A stretch of DNA of 64,000 bases from Burkholderia pyrrocinia (lineage in GTDB: Bacteria; Pseudomonadota; Gammaproteobacteria; Burkholderiales; Burkholderiaceae): NCBI RefSeq assembly GCF_018417535.1, contig NZ_CP070977.1:1736001-1800000 (forward strand). Direction: 5' to 3'. Made by a program: the position numbers and the translations under genes. Positions 18,928-31,100 of the stretch are shown piece after piece. The notes below the pieces were generated by a model. The model saw only the letters and a program-made list of their open reading frames with translations, was not told the origin of the DNA and did not search any database. Position 1 is the stretch's first letter, and the number at the start of each line of letters is the position of its first letter.

Positions 18928-19200
18928 TCAGTTCGACGGGGCCATCTTGTCGTCCGACTTCGGCTTGCCCATCGAGTCGTGCGACATCGCGTCCTTCTTC
19001 ATCGCGTGCTTCTTCATGGCGCCCTTCTTCATCGCGCCGTCCTTGGCCATCGCGTCGTGGCCCATCGCGTCCTTCGACATCGCCGAACCTTCCTTCGACA
19101 TCGACGAACCCTCCTTCGACATCGCGTCGTTCTGCGCATATGCGCCCGTTGCGGCCATGGCGAAACCGGCGACACAGGCTGCGATCAGTACTTTTTTCAT
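18928..19200 (-). CDS. Pentapeptide MXKDX repeat secreted protein
   Basis: A 90-residue exported protein. The signal peptide MKKVLIAACVAGFAMAATGAYA is followed by tandem five-residue units (AMSKE, SMSKE, AMSKD, AMGHD, AMAKD, AMKKG, AMKKH, AMKKD, AMSHD) and a Lys/Asp-rich tail. This is the MXKDX repeat family, small periplasmic proteins of unknown function common in Burkholderia; Met/His/Lys-rich composition suggests metal or anion contact but this is unproven. The ATG at 19200 has GGAGAG upstream. It lies 172 bp upstream of the cytochrome b gene on the same strand and may be co-transcribed. Confidence 0.85.
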   Translation of the reverse strand: MKKVLIAACVAGFAMAATGAYAQNDAMSKEGSSMSKEGSAMSKDAMGHDAMAKDGAMKKGAMKKHAMKKDAMSHDSMGKPKSDDKMAPSN

Positions 19201-19476
19201 GACATCTCTCCGAAACATGGGTTTGAGGAGCCGAATAGACGGAGGACGTCGCGGGAAATGACAGTCGTTTCGAAAATATTTTTTTAGGGGCTGCCGAAAG
19301 TGCCGCAATGCTGCACCGCGCCGTCGTTGTCAGCCGGGCTGCAGGGCCGTGCGGCGGTGTCATGCATCGCGGCTGGCGCGGCAGGCGCGCCGCCCGCAAT
19401 GCTGCAACTGCACCGCGGCAACCGATCTGCCACCGGTTGAAACCGCCGCAAAGCCAGTGTATCGTGTGCGCTGCTA

Positions 19477-21644
<2,168 letters not shown>

Positions 21645-21686
21645 GCAAACGCGGCGATCCGCACCGGAAACGCATCGCGATGCACG

Positions 21687-21712
21687 AAGCCCGCTTTCGA
21701 GCGGGCTTTTTT
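21687..21712 (+). terminator. Rho-independent terminator of thiC
   Basis: A 9-bp perfect stem AAGCCCGCT / AGCGGGCTT closed by a TTCG tetraloop and followed by a T-run, 42 bp after the thiC stop. Confidence 0.9.
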
Positions 21713-21878
21713 ACGCATGTCGCATGCCTGCCTGCGCACGGGAAACAATTGATTACGAAACCGCGCAAGCCTTAACAAGTCCTTACAGCAGCATCGCGGG
21801 GCGGCGCGTAGATTGGGTTCATGCGCGGCCGCCGGCCGGTCGCGCGTGCTTCCGTTCACTACCGCAAGGACAACGATC

Positions 21879-22094
21879 ATGAGCTATTCGATTCGGCGTA
21901 TTGGGGTATGCGCGCTGCTCGTCGCGACGGTGGCCAGCCTGTCGGCCTGCGACTCGATGACGAGGCGCCAGCGCGACACGGCAATCGGCGCGGGTGTCGG
22001 CGGCGTCGCCGGCGCGGCGATCGGCGGCAACGCACTGTCGACGCTGGGCGGCGCAGCGGCCGGCGGCATCATCGGCAACCAGGTCGGCAAATAA
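21879..22094 (+). CDS. Small glycine-zipper lipoprotein (OsmB-like)
   Basis: A 71-residue lipoprotein. The signal ends at the lipobox LSAC (Cys near residue 24), followed by DSMTRRQRDTAIGAGVGGVAGAAIGGNALSTLGGAAAGGIIGNQVGK, a glycine-zipper segment (GxxxG repeats) as in OsmB/SlyB-type outer membrane lipoproteins. The ATG at 21879 (MSYSIRR) is chosen because the lipoprotein signal starts there; the frame is open upstream but lacks signal features. Such proteins are often envelope-stress or osmotically induced; no sigma motif was assigned here. Confidence 0.82.
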   Translation: MSYSIRRIGVCALLVATVASLSACDSMTRRQRDTAIGAGVGGVAGAAIGGNALSTLGGAAAGGIIGNQVGK

Positions 22095-22144
22095 GCCGAC
22101 CGGCTATCCGGCCGCCGCGCGAAGCGCGGCGAGCTCCGGCCTGA

Positions 22145-22176
22145 CGGCGTTTCCGCACTGCGGAAGCGCCGTTTTT
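22145..22176 (+). terminator. Rho-independent terminator after the glycine-zipper lipoprotein
   Basis: A 12-bp stem CGGCGTTTCCGC / GCGGAAGCGCCG (one G-U pair) with a 3-nt loop and five T, 50 bp after the stop at 22094. Confidence 0.85.
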
Positions 22177-22302
22177 CGTATGCGGCGCCGCAGCACGCCG
22201 CAGCGCTCCGGAAATGATCCGTTACCGTTTCGCACACCGTGTCATCGGCGCCCGGCCTAAGCTTAAGCATCTGCCGATTGCCGGCTCCGCCGGAGAGACA
22301 TC

Positions 22303-22560
22303 ATGAACAGGACCCTCGTCGCCGCGGCGCTCGCCTGCACGACGCTCGCCGGCTGCTACTACCCGTACGGCTATTATCCTGGCGGCTATTACACGGCGGC
22401 ACCGGTGCAGCCGGCGCCCGTGTACGTCGATCCGGGCCCCGTCTACTACTATCCGGCGCCCGCGTATGCGCCGGCGTGGGGCGGTTATTGGGGACCGGCG
22501 CTGTCGCTCAATTTCGGCTTCGGCGGGCGCGGCGGACGCGGCGGCTGGCGCCATCACTGA
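22303..22560 (+). CDS. Small Tyr/Pro/Gly-rich putative lipoprotein
   Basis: An 85-residue protein. MNRTLVAAALACTTLAGC is a lipoprotein signal with lipobox LAGC (Cys 18), followed by YYPYGYYPGGYY and PAPVYVDPGPVYYYPAPAYAP, then a Gly/Arg-rich end. Low-complexity Tyr/Pro envelope lipoproteins of this kind are common in Burkholderia and have no assigned role. The ATG has GGAGAG upstream. It is a single gene between a terminator and the DMT exporter. Confidence 0.75.
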   Translation: MNRTLVAAALACTTLAGCYYPYGYYPGGYYTAAPVQPAPVYVDPGPVYYYPAPAYAPAWGGYWGPALSLNFGFGGRGGRGGWRHH

Positions 22561-22705
22561 TCGGGCAGCACTGCCGGACAGCCGGCCATCCCGCGGCTGC
22601 AACCGGCGACATTCCCGTTTCTTGTCGTTTCATCGAATCGTGAAACGGCGGCGCGGCAGCGCGGTGTAAGATTCACCGCATCCCGTCCCCCCGCCCCCAC
22701 GATCG

Positions 22706-23632
22706 ATGTCACCCAAAAATGCCCTTCTGCTGACCGTGCTCGCTGCCCTGTGGGGCGCGTCGTTCCTGTTCATCCGGATCGGCGTGGTCGATTTCGGCGT
22801 CGCGCCGCTGATGGCGCTGCGCGTGGGCATCGGCGCGCTGTTTCTCACCGGCTTTGCGCTGACGCGCTTCAAACCCGCCGATCTCGGCGCGCGGCTGCGC
22901 CGTCATGCGTGGCCGTTGTTCGTCGTCGGCGCGCTGAACTCGGGCATACCGTTCTGCCTGTTCGCGTTCGCCGAACTGACGCTGTCGGCCGGCCTGACGT
23001 CGGTGATCAACGCGACGACGCCGCTGTGGGGCGCACTCGTGGCCTACCTGTGGCTGAAGGACACACTGTCGCTGCCGCGCGCGCTCGGCCTCGTGATCGG
23101 TTTTGCCGGCGTGATCACGCTCGTATGGAACCAGATCGCGAATGCGCACGGCGCCACGGGCGCCAGCGCGACCGCGCTCGCCGCTGCGGCGGCGCTCGGC
23201 GCGACGCTGCTGTACGGCATCGCGGCCAATTACACGAAGCGCAAGCTCAGCGGCGTCGATCCGCTCGTCAACGCGACCGGCAGCATGATCGGCTCGACCG
23301 TCCTGCTGCTGCCGTTCGCGATCGCCACCTGGCCGGCCGCACCGGTCAGCGCGCACGCATGGGGTTCCGTGCTCGGCCTCGGCATCGCCTGCACGGGCAT
23401 CGCGTATTTCATCTTCTTCTACCTGATCGCGCATGTCGGCCCCGCCCGCGCGATTACCGTGACGTTCGTGATCCCGGTGTTCGGCCTTCTGTGGGGCGCG
23501 CTGTTCCTCGGCGAACACGTGTCCGCCGTGATGATCGAAGGCTGCGCGATCGTGCTCGTCGGTACTGCGCTCGCGACCGGCGTGATCAAGCGGATTCCCG
23601 GTCTCCGGCCGCGTGGCGGCGAAACGACCTGA
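22706..23632 (+). CDS. EamA/DMT-family transporter
   Basis: A 308-residue protein with ten membrane helices in two EamA repeats (NALLLTVLAALWGASFLFIRIGV; LTSVINATTPLWGALVAYLWLKD; ARAITVTFVIPVFGLLWGALFLGEHV). This is the standard length and pattern of RhaT/YdcZ-like drug/metabolite exporters. No ribosome site is evident but the ATG sits just before helix 1. It has no functional neighbours; substrate unknown. Confidence 0.9.
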   Translation: MSPKNALLLTVLAALWGASFLFIRIGVVDFGVAPLMALRVGIGALFLTGFALTRFKPADLGARLRRHAWPLFVVGALNSGIPFCLFAFAELTLSAGLTSVINATTPLWGALVAYLWLKDTLSLPRALGLVIGFAGVITLVWNQIANAHGATGASATALAAAAALGATLLYGIAANYTKRKLSGVDPLVNATGSMIGSTVLLLPFAIATWPAAPVSAHAWGSVLGLGIACTGIAYFIFFYLIAHVGPARAITVTFVIPVFGLLWGALFLGEHVSAVMIEGCAIVLVGTALATGVIKRIPGLRPRGGETT

Positions 23633-24112
23633 GGATCCGGGCGCACGCGACCGCCGTGCGTCGTCCATCGTGAAGTGATCGCCGCCTGCTGCCCATCGCG
23701 CGGAGGATGGTGCTGCAGCGCATGTGCATTCGCATGTGCATTCATTCGACAGCGACGGTCGCACCCGGCGACACCCGCTGCCGGGATTTCCCGCGCCGCC
23801 CCATACGTGATACGGCCGCGACGCTCGGTCATGCCGCCGGATTGTCATGTGCTTGCGCGGTACCTTTCACCGCGTGACGGGCATGCACTGCGCGCACTCG
23901 AGCGGCGCGCCGGCCGTGGCGGGGCAGCCGTGTACCGTTTGTGTCTGGAGTTTCCCTGATACGCGCGCCGACGCATTCCCGTTACACTCGTAACATTCAT
24001 CCGCAGAAGGCGGTCACGATGCCACACGTTTTTTCGCGTCCGCCTGCGCGTGCGACTGCTTTGGCGTGGCGGCGCGCTGCCGGCCCGCCGCTCGCCCCTG
24101 GGCACCGTTGAC
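23633..24112. other. Gene-free stretch with a 12-bp tandem repeat
   Basis: About 480 bp without a supported gene; one open frame (23675-23959) has Cys/Arg-rich shadow-like composition and no ribosome site. GCATGTGCATTC occurs twice in tandem at 23720-23731 and 23732-23743. The promoter of the EAL gene should lie in the right half. Confidence 0.5.
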
Positions 24113-25393
24113 ATGAAGCCCGCCCGCGACCTATCGCTCGACTCCCTGCTCGAACGCCTCACGCTGACGCCCGGCGGCTGGCACGCCACCTATCGCACCA
24201 CGACGCTGCGCAGCGTGTTCCAGCCCGTGCTGTCGATCACGCACAAGCGTGTGGTCGGCTACGAGGCACTGCTGCGCGTCGTCGACGCGAACGGCGCGCT
24301 GGTCTCGCCCACGGCCCTCTTCGACAAGACGCGCGCCAACGCCGACGCGCTGCTGCTCGACCGGCTCGCGCGCTGCCTGCACACGGCCAATTTCGTCGCG
24401 CAGGGCATCGGCGACGGCTGGCTGTTCCTGAACGTGACGCCGCGCGTACTCGATTCGGGCCTCGTGCAGCGCGAGTTCGTCGAGGCGCTGTGTCGGCATT
24501 TCGCACTGCCGCCGAACCGCATCGTGCTGGAAGTCGTCGAACAGCCGGCGCGCGACGAAGCCGCGCTCGCCCGCACGATCGACATGATCCAGCATCGCGA
24601 CTTCCTGATTGCGATCGACGATTTCGGCACGGGATTCTCGAACTTCGACCGGGTGTGGCGCGCGCGGCCCGACATCGTCAAGCTCGATCGCTCGCTCGTC
24701 GAGCGCACGACCGGGTCGGCCGACGATCGCCGCATCATGCATCATCTCGTGTCGATGCTGCACCAGGCCGGCGCGATGGTGCTTGCCGAAGGCGTCGAAA
24801 GTAACGACGCACTGCAGGCGCTGATGGAGGCCGACATCGATTTCGTGCAGGGCTTCCAGTTCGGCCAGCCCGACGCATCGATCGCGCACGCGAGCGCGGC
24901 CGCGCCCGCGCTGCTCGACGCCGCTTGGCAGCGCTTCATCGCGCGCCGGCACACACCGGTCGTCCCCGAGCAGCCGGGCTTCGACGCGATCGAGCGGCTC
25001 GTACTCACCGGCGCGGCCGCGTTTTCCGCGAGCGGCAACCTGCAGGACGCCGCGCAACGCGTATTCGCGGTGCCGGCCGCGCGCCGCGTGTTCGTCACCG
25101 ACGAGATCGGCGAGCAGTTCCTGCCGTCGATCGGCGCGCGCGCCGAAGACGGCCAGGCGAGCGCCACCCGCCTCTCGCCGCTGTTCCCGGAAACCCACAG
25201 CAACTGGTCGCGACGCCCGTACTTCCAGCGCGCGATCGCCGCGCCCGGGCGCGTCGCGCTGATGGGCCCGCATTTCTCGCTGACGGAAGGCCGCGACTGC
25301 TATACGGCCGCCGTCGCGATCCGCGCGCAGAGCCGGCTCGTCGTGTTCTGCGTCGACTTCGTGCTCGACAGCGCGGGAACCGTGATGCGCTGA
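24113..25393 (+). CDS. EAL-domain cyclic-di-GMP phosphodiesterase with C-terminal PAS-like domain
   Basis: A 426-residue cytoplasmic protein. The EAL domain (about residues 20-265) keeps the catalytic set: EALLR in GYEALLRVVD, Asn in LNVTPR, Glu in LEVVEQ, AIDDFGTGFSNFDRV (the DDFGTG motif), Lys in DIVKLDRSL, AEGVES and FVQGFQFGQP. An active hydrolase of c-di-GMP is therefore expected. The C-terminal 160 residues contain NWSRRPYFQRAIAAPGRVALMGPHFSLTEG, similar to the YkuI-type PAS/Cache fold, a possible sensor. There is no GGDEF domain and no membrane helix. The ATG at 24113 is chosen over 24050 because the latter adds Arg-rich sequence. Single gene, convergent with arfB. Confidence 0.88.
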   Translation: MKPARDLSLDSLLERLTLTPGGWHATYRTTTLRSVFQPVLSITHKRVVGYEALLRVVDANGALVSPTALFDKTRANADALLLDRLARCLHTANFVAQGIGDGWLFLNVTPRVLDSGLVQREFVEALCRHFALPPNRIVLEVVEQPARDEAALARTIDMIQHRDFLIAIDDFGTGFSNFDRVWRARPDIVKLDRSLVERTTGSADDRRIMHHLVSMLHQAGAMVLAEGVESNDALQALMEADIDFVQGFQFGQPDASIAHASAAAPALLDAAWQRFIARRHTPVVPEQPGFDAIERLVLTGAAAFSASGNLQDAAQRVFAVPAARRVFVTDEIGEQFLPSIGARAEDGQASATRLSPLFPETHSNWSRRPYFQRAIAAPGRVALMGPHFSLTEGRDCYTAAVAIRAQSRLVVFCVDFVLDSAGTVMR

Positions 25394-25443
25394 CCGGCGC
25401 GGCGGCAGGCGTTCGCCTGCGATGGCCGCCGGCCGTTCATTCG

Positions 25444-25848
25444 TCAGTCGACCACCTTCCCTCTTCCCGACTTCACCGTGCTGCGGCGCGACTTGTGCTC
25501 GAGCCGCCGTTCCTTCGACGCGCGCGTCGGCCGCGTCGCGACCCGCGCACGCGGCGTGAACGCGACACCGGCGATCAGCGTATCGAGGCGCGCGAGCGCG
25601 GCTTCGCGGTTCTTCTCCTGCGTGCGGTATTCCTGCGACTTGATCACGACGATACCGTCGCGCGTGATGCGCTGGTCGGACAGCGCGAGGAGCCGCTCCT
25701 TGATGACGGGCGGCAGCGACGACGCACGGATGTCGAAACGCAGGTGGATCGCGCTCGACACCTTGTTCACGTTCTGCCCGCCCGCGCCCTGCGCGCGCAC
25801 GGCCGTCCATTCGACTTCGGCCGGATCGAGCGTATAGCGGATCATCAT
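25444..25848 (-). CDS. arfB: Alternative ribosome-rescue factor ArfB (YaeJ)
   Basis: A 134-residue peptidyl-tRNA hydrolase of the release-factor family. The GGQ motif is in [23 protein letters not shown] (residues about 20-42), followed by [21 protein letters not shown], and the basic tail [20 protein letters not shown] inserts in the mRNA channel of stalled ribosomes. The ATG at 25848 follows GGAGG by 7 nt and overlaps the recD stop (ATGA), so translation is probably coupled. Its place as the last gene of recCBD is notable. Codon 2 is also ATG and is an equally possible start. Confidence 0.93.
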   Translation of the reverse strand: MMIRYTLDPAEVEWTAVRAQGAGGQNVNKVSSAIHLRFDIRASSLPPVIKERLLALSDQRITRDGIVVIKSQEYRTQEKNREAALARLDTLIAGVAFTPRARVATRPTRASKERRLEHKSRRSTVKSGRGKVVD

Positions 25849-28151
25849 CGCGAAACCTCCGTGCGGCGCTGCGCGAGCGCCTCGTCGACGCGGGCCGCGA
25901 GCCCCGAATCGCGTTGCGTGCGCGTCGCGACCGCCTGCGCCAGCACGCGCCGCGGCCCGATCACCTGCACGCGCATACGTGCCCGCGTGACCGCCGTATA
26001 GACGAGTTCGCGCGTGAGCACGCGGCCGAACGATGCCGGCAACACGAGCGCGGCTTCGTCGAATTCCGAACCCTGGGATTTGTGGACCGTCAGCGCGAAC
26101 GCCGTTTCGTGCGGCGGCAGCGCGGCCGGCGACACCGCGCGCACGGTGCCGTCCGCGCGCCTGAACCACACGCGCAGCACGCCATGCGCGTCGGGCAACG
26201 CGATGCCGATGTCGCCGTTGAACAGCCCGAGCGCATAGTCGTTGCGCGTCACCATGATCGGCCGCCCGGTGAACCAGTGCGCGCCGACCGCGAGCGGCAC
26301 GCGCGCCGCGTGCCGCACATGCGCGGCCACGAGCGCGTTGACGTGCTCCGCGCCGCGCAAGCCGCTGCGGGTCGCGCACAGGATCCGGAACCGGTTGAGC
26401 GCATCGAACAGCGGCAGCGGATCGGGCACCGGCGCGGCCAGTACGGCGCGCAATGCATCGAGGTATGCGCCGAACCGCCGCGCAAGCCGCTCGACCGTCG
26501 ACGACGCAAGCGAGTCGCCCGCATCGTCGTGGAACGACGCGGCGGCCGCGTCGTCCGCGGGCAGCGCGTCGAGCGCGGCCTGCACGTCGCCGCGCCGGAT
26601 CGCGAGCGACAACCGCCCGATCGGCGAATCGAGGCCGAAGCGGTAATTGCGTTCGAGCCACACGACGCAGTCGGCGAGCGGTGCCGGTGCCGGTGCGGGT
26701 GCGACGGGTGCGGCGGCGGCTTCGCCGGGCAATGTCGACGCGACCGACGCAAGCGCCGCGTCGCCTGCGTCGAACGGTGGCAACTCGACGGCGTCGAGCC
26801 ACGCGAGTTCGTCGACCTCGATCCATGCGGGGGCGCCGCCTGCATCGCCGATCTCACCGGCATCGGTCAATGCCGGACCGGCGGACGGCGGTGGCGCGAC
26901 GTCGGCCGCGGCAACCGCGTCGTCCTGCGGTTCGTCGTCGAACAGCGACGCCTGTCGCGCGTCGGCGCGCGGCCGTGACGCCCGTTTGCGCGAAGCGGCG
27001 GCAGATACCGAAGCGGAAGGTTGGGCCTGTGCCGCAGCGGAAACCGGATTCGCAACCGGAACCGTCGCCATCGCCGTTTCGTCCGGCACCGGCAACGCCG
27101 CGACGAACTTGGCCTCGTCGATGCCGAGCGCCTGCGCGATGCGCGTACGCGCCGCCGCGGTAAACGCCGGCCGCGCGCTCAGCTCCGCGAACACGGCGCC
27201 CGCCTCGACCGCGGCCAGTTGATCCTTGTCGCCGAGCAGCACGAGCCGTGCGCCCGGCGCGAGCGCGTCGAGCAGATGCGCGGCGAGCGCGACGTCGATC
27301 ATCGATGCCTCGTCGACCACGATCAGGTCGTACGGCAGCGGATTGTCGCGATGATGCCGGAAGCCCGCCGCCCCGCCGCCACCCAGCAGACGATGCAACG
27401 TGTACGACGTGCCCGGCAAGCGCGCCGCGAGTTCGGGCGGCAAGTCGCCGGCCCGTGCGTGCAGCGCTTCCTGCATCCGCTGCGCGGCCTTGCCGGTCGG
27501 TGCGGCCAGCGCAATGCGCAACCCCGGATGTGCATCGAGCAAACAGGCGAGCACGCCGACAACGGTGGTCGTCTTGCCCGTGCCGGGGCCGCCGCTGACG
27601 ATCGTCACGCGGCCCGTCAACGCGACGATCGCCGCGACGCGCTGCCAGTCGACTTCGCCGGTCGCGGGCCCGAAGTAACGCGCGAGGTTGTCGCGCAACC
27701 GGTCGGGCGACAGCCCGTCGTCCGGCACCGCGACGCCTGCCTGCGCAACGAGCGCATCGGCCAGCCGCCGCTCATAATCGAAATAGCGCGCCAGGTACAG
27801 GTGGTCGTGCCGGTCGACGATCAGCGGCCGCTCGTCGCCGCGCGCGAGCGTGCCGAACGCGACCACGCCGCTCGCGGCGAGCGCCGCGCGGATGTCGTCG
27901 AGCGGTTCTTCATAGCGCTGCGCGAGCGCGCCGAGCGCGACGCACACGTGGCCGCCCGCGGTCGCGCGGCTCGCCGCGAACGCGGCGCGCGCCGCCCAGC
28001 GCGCGGCCGCGGCCGATGCGCCGGCACGACGCGCGAGGTCGCCGATGCGGCGCGCGAAGCCTTCCGCGAGCGCGATGCCGAAATCGGCGGGCTCGGGCAG
28101 CCGCGCGACGAGGCCGCCGGTAAATTCGAGCATGTCGTCGGACGCATTCAT
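25845..28151 (-). CDS. recD: Exodeoxyribonuclease V subunit RecD
   Basis: A 768-residue 5'-3' helicase subunit of RecBCD. Walker [13 protein letters not shown] (residues about 185-196), [10 protein letters not shown], Walker [23 protein letters not shown], and the C-terminal UvrD-like motifs [19 protein letters not shown] and VYTAVTRAR. Residues about 345-492 form a long Ala/Pro/Asp-rich insertion not present in compact RecD proteins. Within it, QASLF (residues 400-404) resembles the sliding-clamp-binding pentapeptide. The ATG at 28151 overlaps the recB stop by 4 nt. It is the third gene of recC-recB-recD-arfB. Confidence 0.95.
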   Translation of the reverse strand: MNASDDMLEFTGGLVARLPEPADFGIALAEGFARRIGDLARRAGASAAAARWAARAAFAASRATAGGHVCVALGALAQRYEEPLDDIRAALAASGVVAFGTLARGDERPLIVDRHDHLYLARYFDYERRLADALVAQAGVAVPDDGLSPDRLRDNLARYFGPATGEVDWQRVAAIVALTGRVTIVSGGPGTGKTTTVVGVLACLLDAHPGLRIALAAPTGKAAQRMQEALHARAGDLPPELAARLPGTSYTLHRLLGGGGAAGFRHHRDNPLPYDLIVVDEASMIDVALAAHLLDALAPGARLVLLGDKDQLAAVEAGAVFAELSARPAFTAAARTRIAQALGIDEAKFVAALPVPDETAMATVPVANPVSAAAQAQPSASVSAAASRKRASRPRADARQASLFDDEPQDDAVAAADVAPPPSAGPALTDAGEIGDAGGAPAWIEVDELAWLDAVELPPFDAGDAALASVASTLPGEAAAAPVAPAPAPAPLADCVVWLERNYRFGLDSPIGRLSLAIRRGDVQAALDALPADDAAAASFHDDAGDSLASSTVERLARRFGAYLDALRAVLAAPVPDPLPLFDALNRFRILCATRSGLRGAEHVNALVAAHVRHAARVPLAVGAHWFTGRPIMVTRNDYALGLFNGDIGIALPDAHGVLRVWFRRADGTVRAVSPAALPPHETAFALTVHKSQGSEFDEAALVLPASFGRVLTRELVYTAVTRARMRVQVIGPRRVLAQAVATRTQRDSGLAARVDEALAQRRTEVSR

Positions 28152-31100
28152 GCGCGGCCCCCTTCCATCATCCGGTCGAGTGCGTCGACGAGCGCGCGTT
28201 CGGGCCGCCGCGCATGCACGCCGGCCGGCTCGCCGCCGCTGCGCCAGTCGGGCCGCACGCCGCGCACGAACAGGTACAGGTAGCCCGCGATATGCGTGTC
28301 GTAGTCGTAATCGGGCAGCCGCCCGCGCAGGTAGCGATGCAGCGCGACCGTGTACAGCAGCGCCTGCAGGTGATACGCGTGATCGGCCATCGCAACGTCG
28401 AGCGCGCGCGGGCCGTAGGCGTCCGGCGTCGTGCCGAGATGGTTCGACTTCCAGTCGACGATCCAGAAGCGGCCGTCGTGTTCGACGATCATGTCGATGA
28501 AACCCTTGATGAAACCGGCGAGCATGCCCGCCTCCAGCGCAACGTCCGGGTAGCCGTGCGCGACCAGCAGCCGGCGCAGCGCCATCAGGTCGAGCGACGG
28601 TGCCGGGAACAGGAACCCCATTTCGTCGAGCCGCTTCGCGGGGTCGAGATCGGCGAGCCGCATGCCCGGCACGAGCTCGGTGCGCACGACGTCGTCGACG
28701 AGCCGCGCCATCATCGCCGGCAGGCGCGTCGCGAGTTCGGGCGCGGCCTCGACCGGCCGGTCGTGCAGCGCGCCGAGCGCGGCCTTGTGCCACGACTCGG
28801 GCTCCGAGAACCGGCTGAGTTCGAACAGCCGGTGCAGGCACTCGCCCGCCGCCGCGCCGCGCGGGAACACGAGGATGTCGTCGCCGGGCGGTTCCGGCGC
28901 AACCGTATCGGCCAATATGAACTCGCCGTCCGGCGCCACCGCGGCAAGCGCATCGTGATCGGGCCGCAGTTCGTCGTCCGGCACGGCCGCGACGCCGGCC
29001 TCCTCGCGCGCCATCGTCGCGGTCAGCGAACTGAAGCTCGCCATCCGCCACGCATCGCGCAGCACCCGCGTCGCATGCCGCGCCACGAGCGTCTGCGATG
29101 CGTCGTGCCCGGCCGCGAGACGCTCGCGGCGCGCGGGCGCCGGCAGCGGCGCGACGCTCACGGGGCCACCCGCAAGCGCGCCCCAGGCGGCGTCGAGCGC
29201 GGCTTCGTCGGGCGGCTCGTCGAGCCACGCATCGAACGACTGGCCGGCACCGGCGACGAGCCAGTTGAGCACGCTGCGCCGCGCTTCGCGCGTCGAACGC
29301 GACGACAGGTACGGCCCGGCGACGACGTAGCAGCGATAGACGGCGCGCGTGAGCGCCACGTAGACGAGCCGCGCGCGTTCCGCGGCCTGCTCGCGCATCG
29401 CCTGCTGCGCCGCGTGCGCGGCCGCGTCGTCGTCGCACCCGTAATGCAGCACGGCATCGCCCGCGTCGTCGTGATATTCACGTGCATCGGGCAACGCGGA
29501 CGCCGGCGGCTCGCGCAATCCGCCGTCGTTCAGGAACGGACAGAACACGATCGCGTATTCAAGGCCTTTCGACTTGTGCACGGTCACGATCTGCACCAGG
29601 TTGCGATCGGATTCGAGACGCAGTTGCGCTTCCTCGCCGCCGCCGTCGAGCCGTTGCGCGGCGAGCCAGCGCAGCGTCGGCGCGATGCCGGGCTGCGCGG
29701 ATGCGCGTGCCTGCGTCAGCTCGGCCAGATGGTTGATGTCGGTCACGCGGCGCTCGCCGTCCGCGCCGGCCATCAACCGCTCGGCAATTCGCAGCTCGCG
29801 CGTGAACGTGCGCCACATCACCGCGAAACCGCGTTCGCGCCACTGCAGCCGATACCGCGAGAAACGCTCGACCCAGCTCATCGCGTCGACACTGTCGGCA
29901 CGGTCGGCCGCGGACGCTTCGCGCGACGCATCGCCGTCGCCCTGTTCCATCCGCCACAGCGCGCCGGCATCGAGGCCGAACCAGTCCGCCGCGAGCGCCG
30001 CGCGCAGACGCCGCAGGTCGCCCGGCGCGTCGATCGCCGCCAGCACGCGCTCGAGCTGCTCGGCGTCGCCGGTCGAGAACACCGAGGCCTGCGCCAGTTC
30101 GACGCTGCCGATGCCCCACGTGGCAAGCACACGCTTCACGAGACTGCCCTGCCGGTGCGTCTGCACGAGCACCGCGATGTCGCCCGGGGATAGCGGCGTG
30201 TCGCCCAGCCGCGCGCGCCCTTCGCGCGCGCCGCGCATCAGCCGCGCGATCTCGGCCGCGCAGGCCTGGGCGGCCTGCGCCTGTGCGTCGCGCTTGAGCA
30301 GCGTGCCTTCGCCGCCCGGCAGCGCCCAGACCCGGAAATCGCCCGCCGGGCCCGGATCGGTTTCGTCGACGAACGGCGCACGCACGCGCGTGCCGGCACG
30401 CACCGCGTAATAGTCGAGCCCATCGAGCACGAACGCGCGCGGATTCGACATGAAGAAGCGATTGCACGCATCGACGATCGCGGGCGTCGAGCGCTGGTTG
30501 ACCGCGAGCGTGTAGCACGCGCTCGCGCTCGCGCGTGCTGCAAGATAGGTATGCAGATCGGCCGCGCGGAAACTGTAGATCGCCTGCTTCGGATCGCCGA
30601 CGAGGAAGAGCGGCCCGCCCGGCGCGAAGATGCGGTTGAAGATCGCGAACTGCAGCGGGTCGGTGTCCTGGAACTCGTCGATCAGCGCGGCCGGATAGCG
30701 CGCGCGCAGCGTCTCGGCGAGCCACGGATGCGCATGCAGCGCGTGATACAGGTTCGCGAGCAGATCGTCGAACGAGACGACGCGCCGCGTACGCTTGCGC
30801 TCGGCCAGCTCGCCCGGCGCCATGTCGAGCCATTCGGCGATCAGCGCGAGCCAGCGCGCGCGCTGCGCGGCCTCGGCCGCGGCCACGGCCGCTTCGAGCG
30901 CGTCGGCCACGTCGAAGAACGCGTGTTCGGGCGTCGCGCCGCCCTTTTTCGTCGCTTTTACAAGCGCGGTGCGCGTGAGCTTCAGTGCGGCCTTCGGCAG
31001 CGCGGCCGTCGCGTCGCCCTGCGCGAAATGCGCGGCCCATGCGGCAAGCGCATCGGCAACCGCGTCGGGCTTGTGCGAGCGCTGGTTGAGCGCGGGCTGC

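Noticed and set aside
23675..23959. 94-codon frame between the DMT exporter and EAL gene
   Set aside because: Cys/Arg-rich shadow-like translation and no start signals.
25405..25420. Hairpin GCAGGC-GTTC-GCCTGC between the EAL gene and arfB as a bidirectional terminator
   Set aside because: Only a 6-bp stem and no T-run on either strand.
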